From: Paenibacillus helianthi
GTDB taxonomy: Bacteria > Bacillota > Bacilli > Paenibacillales > Paenibacillaceae
Assembly (NCBI RefSeq): GCF_001909055.1
Contig: NZ_LVWI01000047.1
Coordinates: forward strand, 1-64,000
DNA: 64,000 bases
Direction of reading: 5' to 3'
Shown here: in pieces, positions 60,061 to 64,000 of the stretch
Layout of the letters: every line of letters begins with the position of its first letter
Numbering within the stretch: position 1 is the stretch's first letter
Notes under the pieces: model-generated
Told to the model about the DNA's origin: nothing
Seen by the model: only the letters and a program-made list of their open reading frames with translations
Databases searched by the model: none
Position numbers and translations under genes: made by a program

Positions 60061-60103
60061 AACGGCTGAGCTCTCCTTATCATAAGGAGGCTCAGCCGTT
60101 TTG
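60061..60103. terminator. Bidirectional terminator uvrC / CPBP protease
   Basis: AACGGCTGAG (60061-60070) pairs with CTCAGCCGTT (60091-60100), with TCCTTAT/ATAAGGA inside and TTTT on the + strand side. The flanking genes are convergent. Confidence 0.9.
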
Positions 60104-60120
60104 TGTGTGTGCTCTTTGAG

Positions 60121-61812
60121 TTATACTAGTGGATTCACCGGTTCAGCCTGTTCCACTTTGCGCGGCGGATTGAACCGGTACACGATATAACCCACGATGA
60201 ACGGCAGCACGATGGTGACAATACCCGCGCTGATATTTACGGATTCCTTCATAAAGATCAAGGTGGCGCCCATCAGGATGCTGTCAAACACCACGTGGCT
60301 GAACATAACGGCGATGAAGCCGTAGCGCAGGAAAATGTAGCTGAACAGCAGGCCGATCACGGTCAGCTCAATCGGACGCGAGCTGATGGGATAGATCGGA
60401 TACAGGGTGTGTCCGAACGCCCAGACCAGTGTGGTGATCAGAGAGGCCAGGAAGGTATTGCGAACGATTTTCTTGACCATACGGATACCGAACAGACGGT
60501 AGATGGCTTCCTCGGACAACCCGGCAAGCCAGGCCACAATAGGCAGCAGCCAGGCATATCTCATGTTGTATGGAGACTGGCTGGCGTCGGTGGTGGACCA
60601 GTTATGCAAGGTGAATGACAGGATAATGAACATGATGGTCTGTACGCCAAGCAGGATAAAGGCCCAGACATAGCCGGCACGCATACTGTCCAGCACATAC
60701 CGGCCATAACCCGGTTCTTTGGCGCGCGGCCAGGGGTTCAGACCTTCTTCTTTACGCCACAGGCCGTTGCCTCCCACCAGCGAGAAGTAGAGCATCAGAG
60801 ACATCAGCAGACTGTAGAAGATATAGAAGATGAGCGTGATGAGGCCCGTTAAACGGCTCTGTAGGCTGTCTCCGCTGGCCTCCGGCAGCATGTTATAGGT
60901 GCTGACCAGCATGATTACAAAATGGGCGGCGCTGAGGAAGATCCCCCGCTTGAACGAAGTATGCCCTCTGCGCAGAATGCTGTAGATCAACGCCAGAATG
61001 CCCAGTGCCAGTGTGGGTATGCCATAGCCGAGCCCGGTCACCCAAGTGGCCATGGACGTTTGATCTTTGACATAGCTGATATGCCAGGCGGGAGCCGAGA
61101 ATCCAGCCCGGAAATACGAGACCTGTTCCTGCTGGAATTTGAACCGGTATTGCAGCTGCGATTCTCCAACCTTGACCGAGCTGTCGGTATAGACCAGTCC
61201 ATAATTGTCACTATCCGCCTGGATTTGCAGCTTGGAGGGATTGGCTCCCCAAGACTGAAGCCAGGGACGGGCGAGGTTCTCCTTCTGCTCAAGTGAAAGC
61301 TCCGGCTCACTGGCCGCGCTTTTGCTGGAAAGAGCGGTAGCAGAAGTTGTCTCCGTTCCCGTGCTGAAGCCGGAATGTTCGCCGCGCCCAAAGCCTACGA
61401 CCTTGCCGGTATACATATTAAGATCCACTGACAAAATCGGGATGGCTTGGCCGGGAGCGTGCAGCACGGCATGAAAAACATCGAACGGATAACGCTGATC
61501 GAGCTTCTTCTTGGAATATTGATCCAAAAGTTTTTCCCGGGACATATAGCCGTAGAAAGAAGAGTCGGTCCGGTAGCTTACAGCCCACTTTTCTCCTGTG
61601 GACTCCGGATGGCCAAGCTGCTTGGCTGCGAATACGGCGGCTTGCTCGCGGGCCTCATTCTTGCTGATTGGGGTGGTGTCAGACTCACTTGTGCCCCCGA
61701 GGAGCTGGGGAGCGATCTGGAACATAATGAACACGATGAGACCGATAATACCCGCAAGAATAAGTCTGGTAGTAAGGGGCCGCTGCTGTAGGGGCTGGCC
61801 GACGGAATTCAT
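60121..61812 (-). CDS. CPBP family intramembrane glutamic metalloprotease
   Basis: The N-terminal helix is followed by a ~190-residue external domain (SKNEAREQAAVFAAKQLG; PepSY-like pattern) and several membrane helices. The CPBP/Abi core has the motif EEAIYR (EExxxR) and the His-containing segments WAFGHTLYP and FSHVVFDS. Such enzymes cleave membrane proteins or CAAX-like substrates; the target is unknown. The start is ATG 61812 behind AAGGAGG; the 14 upstream codons overlap that site. It lies 110 bp downstream of the ABC permease on the same strand. Confidence 0.88.
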   Translation of the reverse strand: MNSVGQPLQQRPLTTRLILAGIIGLIVFIMFQIAPQLLGGTSESDTTPISKNEAREQAAVFAAKQLGHPESTGEKWAVSYRTDSSFYGYMSREKLLDQYSKKKLDQRYPFDVFHAVLHAPGQAIPILSVDLNMYTGKVVGFGRGEHSGFSTGTETTSATALSSKSAASEPELSLEQKENLARPWLQSWGANPSKLQIQADSDNYGLVYTDSSVKVGESQLQYRFKFQQEQVSYFRAGFSAPAWHISYVKDQTSMATWVTGLGYGIPTLALGILALIYSILRRGHTSFKRGIFLSAAHFVIMLVSTYNMLPEASGDSLQSRLTGLITLIFYIFYSLLMSLMLYFSLVGGNGLWRKEEGLNPWPRAKEPGYGRYVLDSMRAGYVWAFILLGVQTIMFIILSFTLHNWSTTDASQSPYNMRYAWLLPIVAWLAGLSEEAIYRLFGIRMVKKIVRNTFLASLITTLVWAFGHTLYPIYPISSRPIELTVIGLLFSYIFLRYGFIAVMFSHVVFDSILMGATLIFMKESVNISAGIVTIVLPFIVGYIVYRFNPPRKVEQAEPVNPLV

Positions 61813-61922
61813 GTAACGCCTCCTTGTGATGATAATGATGCTGTTATTTTTCATTATAGTATTTCTGGCAGACCTTTTACAAAAAAATACTGTATTATCC
61901 TTTTACGTGAAGATAGCTGTAC

Positions 61923-63479
61923 TTATGCTTGTTTTGTCCGTACGGCTTCATTCTTCTGCATCAGCACAAGATGGTAATATTTAGAGCCTGCAAGAATACA
62001 GCATACCGCAAAAGGCAGACCCAATAGAGCAGTCCAGCCGAGTAACGCCCAGTCGGGATGCCAGCCGCTGCTATAAGATGCCGGGAACATATATGTATTG
62101 ATCAGATTGCTCTGTAAAGGAACCGCAAAGGCGACGGGCAAAAACAGCAGGGAGAGTGCTCGTGACCTCATCAGATAATAGCTGATTTGCAGCAGGCCAA
62201 GTGCCAGTGTCAGGGCCAGTGTATAGACCAGAAATGAGAAAAACAGCCAGAACACATATTGGGTCATCTCGTGAAAACTGGACTTGCCTGCAGCGAGACC
62301 GGCCAGAAGGCCAACAACAGCTGATACCCCCAATACCACATTCACACGCATCACTGTAACCCATACAGCGGCAATCCCTGACAGCAGCAGCCGCAGCCGG
62401 CTCTGTGGGAATCCCAGCCACCAGGGTAATTGCTTGCGTTCAAAGCTATTGCGCAGCAGCATCCAGAATGAACCGAACAATACCGGAAATATGAAAGGTA
62501 AACGGATTGCGGACTGCATCGCATTCAGATTGCCGGAGGTGAAATAAAACATCGCAATGGCAATAACGGGAGCGGCAAGCTTCAAGATGCGTACAGCTTG
62601 ATGCTTCTCCATCTGTTGCAGACGGCTGGAGTCAAGCTTGTATAGGGTGACGAATGGTGATTGGCTCCTTGCCGAAAGGTGTCTGTCCTTTTCCGGTTTT
62701 CGGACGGACTCTGCCTTTGAGGATGCTGCCGCAGGGATGCTGCGTTCCCCCATTTGTCTAAGCCCGTTCACCGCAATCCGGGGCATCAGAAAATAACAGG
62801 CCGGCCACCCGACAACGAGGAGTGCAGCTGTATAGAGGATGATATACGATGGTGCTGTATATTGCATATCATAAATGCCCAGAGCCTGTGAGTTGAGAAG
62901 CCCTATAAGAATAAACGGCAGCATCCAGAGAATTGAATACGGGAGGAGCAGCACCCGCGCAACTCTGCCGGGACGCATGATGAGGCTCGCCAGCAGGCCG
63001 AATACAACGGCTATTGGCAGAAGAACAAGGATGAACATTACGTAAGCTGTAAGGGTATAGATCAGCTCTCCGGCGGGAAGCGGCGTATAACGTCCTGTAA
63101 AGGTTGAAAGGCAGTACAGGACAATCGCCTCTATATACAACAGGAGCGTAAGATTGAGGCTGTGTCTAAGCAGGCTGGCCCCTTTGGCATAGAGCAGGGT
63201 GAGCCGGCTGTGGGGAAAGGTAAGCACCCAATCCCTATTCCGCTGCCCTGGAAAGGAGGCCATATGAAGAAAGGAGATGCCCACGCTCACGGTCCACAGC
63301 AGGAGGGCAACGGTTATGAACGGAGACCGCTGCGATGTGTTGAAGCCCGGGAGATACATCCCGAGAAGCAGCAACAGAGAGAACAGGACCATCACAGTCA
63401 GACTGCGCTGCTTCTTGCTGAATCTGGCTGGACCATAGCGGCTGTATTCCAGGTTGATTAGTGTTCTAAACGCGCTCAT
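61923..63479 (-). CDS. ABC transporter permease, 518 aa
   Basis: About 12 hydrophobic helices in two halves, separated by a hydrophilic linker (around residues 245-290, Ser/Lys/Glu-rich). Both halves contain a (F)PHSRL / FPQSRL loop (WVLTFPHSRLTLLYAKG; WWLGFPQSRLRLLLSG), which suggests an internal duplication. I do not recognise a specific substrate class. The ATG overlaps the end of the ATPase gene by four bases, showing a coupled ABC exporter operon. The CPBP protease gene follows. Confidence 0.85.
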   Translation of the reverse strand: MSAFRTLINLEYSRYGPARFSKKQRSLTVMVLFSLLLLLGMYLPGFNTSQRSPFITVALLLWTVSVGISFLHMASFPGQRNRDWVLTFPHSRLTLLYAKGASLLRHSLNLTLLLYIEAIVLYCLSTFTGRYTPLPAGELIYTLTAYVMFILVLLPIAVVFGLLASLIMRPGRVARVLLLPYSILWMLPFILIGLLNSQALGIYDMQYTAPSYIILYTAALLVVGWPACYFLMPRIAVNGLRQMGERSIPAAASSKAESVRKPEKDRHLSARSQSPFVTLYKLDSSRLQQMEKHQAVRILKLAAPVIAIAMFYFTSGNLNAMQSAIRLPFIFPVLFGSFWMLLRNSFERKQLPWWLGFPQSRLRLLLSGIAAVWVTVMRVNVVLGVSAVVGLLAGLAAGKSSFHEMTQYVFWLFFSFLVYTLALTLALGLLQISYYLMRSRALSLLFLPVAFAVPLQSNLINTYMFPASYSSGWHPDWALLGWTALLGLPFAVCCILAGSKYYHLVLMQKNEAVRTKQA

Positions 63480-64000
63480 GCGAACACTTCCCGGTATCTG
63501 GATTCCACTGATTTGCCGGAGCGGCGCAGAGTGTCAACATCCTCGATGCCCTGGATTTTTCCTTCGCCCATCAGGATCAGCCGGTCGAACAATAGCTCCA
63601 TCTCACGGATATCATGGGTTGCAATGAGAAAGGTCCGGGCGCCATCCGCCAGCTCGCTGACCACAGCCGAGGCGATGCGTTCTCTGGAAATCAGGTCAAC
63701 GCCGGTAAACGGCTCATCCAGCATAATCAGCGGTGCCTTCCGCGACAGGCAGGTCAGCAGCTGGAGACGTGCCTCTTCTCCCCGGGACATTGCGGAAATG
63801 AGGACCTCGGTTGAGACGGAGAGCTGGAGCAGCAGCTGTTCAGCTTTGTCTGCGTCCCAGTCCGGGTAGATGCCTTGGGCAAAACCAAGCCATTGCTCTA
63901 CAGTCAGCCAGCCGGGAAGATTCGCGCGGTCAGGCAGCATAGACAGTACACCGAGCCGGTCAACTCCCGAAGGCTTGCCGAAAATCTGTGCAGAGCCTGA
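63476..64000 (-). CDS. ABC transporter ATP-binding protein (5' end outside the window)
   Basis: The frame runs off the right edge, so the N-terminus with Walker A is missing. Visible parts are the Q-loop region (GVLSMLPDRANLPGWLTVEQWLGF), a signature-like MSRGEEARLQLL, Walker B LIMLDEP and the His switch ATHDIRE. The signature MSRGE departs from LSGGQ, but such variants occur in YtrB-like exporter ATPases. It is the first visible gene of the minus-strand operon with the 518-aa permease, overlapping it by four bases. Confidence 0.92.
   Translation of the reverse strand, partial: SGSAQIFGKPSGVDRLGVLSMLPDRANLPGWLTVEQWLGFAQGIYPDWDADKAEQLLLQLSVSTEVLISAMSRGEEARLQLLTCLSRKAPLIMLDEPFTGVDLISRERIASAVVSELADGARTFLIATHDIREMELLFDRLILMGEGKIQGIEDVDTLRRSGKSVESRYREVFA

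Overview
The window looks like chromosomal DNA of a spore-forming Firmicute, most probably Paenibacillus. I infer this from gene content and order that match known Bacillus/Paenibacillus families (YutD, YutM, YutJ, YuzB, YumC, YuiB, YlbJ, DnaB-DnaI, trxA-uvrC), from sporulation genes (alpha/beta SASP, Sda, YlbJ, a YheC/YheD protein), from AAGGAGG-type ribosome binding sites with frequent GTG/TTG starts, and from an S-box and a T-box leader. No rRNA, tRNA, CRISPR array, prophage or intact insertion sequence was seen.

Layout. 1-1.6 kb: a 15-bp tandem array at the window edge, a long palindrome, yutD and a cluster of degenerate short repeats. 1.6-6.7 kb (minus): a C-terminal processing protease and a stalk/NTF2-like secreted protein, then NAD kinase and YlbJ. 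6.8-14.4 kb: a 33-aa membrane peptide with its own terminator, truncated haemoglobin, a DUF2225 protein, a YycC-like pair, oligoendopeptidase F, a sigma-G-type SASP gene, aldose epimerase, and T-box/trpS. 14.5-30.3 kb: YfhP-like hydrolase, heme O synthase and SCO, Toprim protein, MFS carrier, a membrane-bound transglutaminase, two tandem class B PBPs, HAD phosphatase, DUF456, a lipid flippase, a thioredoxin-like protein and heme A synthase. 30.3-39.6 kb: a UbiD-family decarboxylase, a HEPN-type protein, the S-box-controlled metNIQ operon, NifU-type and HesB/IscA-type Fe-S proteins, YuzB, YutJ and the futalosine-pathway enzyme MqnE.

39.6-49 kb is the accessory-looking part: repeats, small hypothetical genes, two acetyltransferases, an AraC regulator divergent from a Gfo/Idh oxidoreductase, a run of four small uncharacterised genes, and a methyltransferase. 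49-57 kb returns to core genes: sda behind a cluster of DnaA boxes, ferredoxin-NADP reductase, NDH-2, HemQ, YuiB, and the helicase-loading genes dnaB-dnaI. 57-64 kb holds trxA, a uvrC with an unusual acidic insertion, a CPBP protease and a truncated ABC exporter operon.

Several genes converge on aerobic respiration: CtaB and CtaA (heme O/A), SCO (CuA assembly), HemQ (heme), MqnE and possibly the UbiD protein (menaquinone), NDH-2, YutJ and YumC. A second theme is sporulation and its coupling to replication (Sda/DnaA). No complete novel defence or mobile system is obvious. The most interesting items are the DnaA-box cluster before sda, the paired stalk-domain protease operon, the tandem PBPs, the two dispersed repeat families, the UvrC insertion, the UbiD active-site variant and the orphan small-gene cluster at 44.5-46.2 kb.
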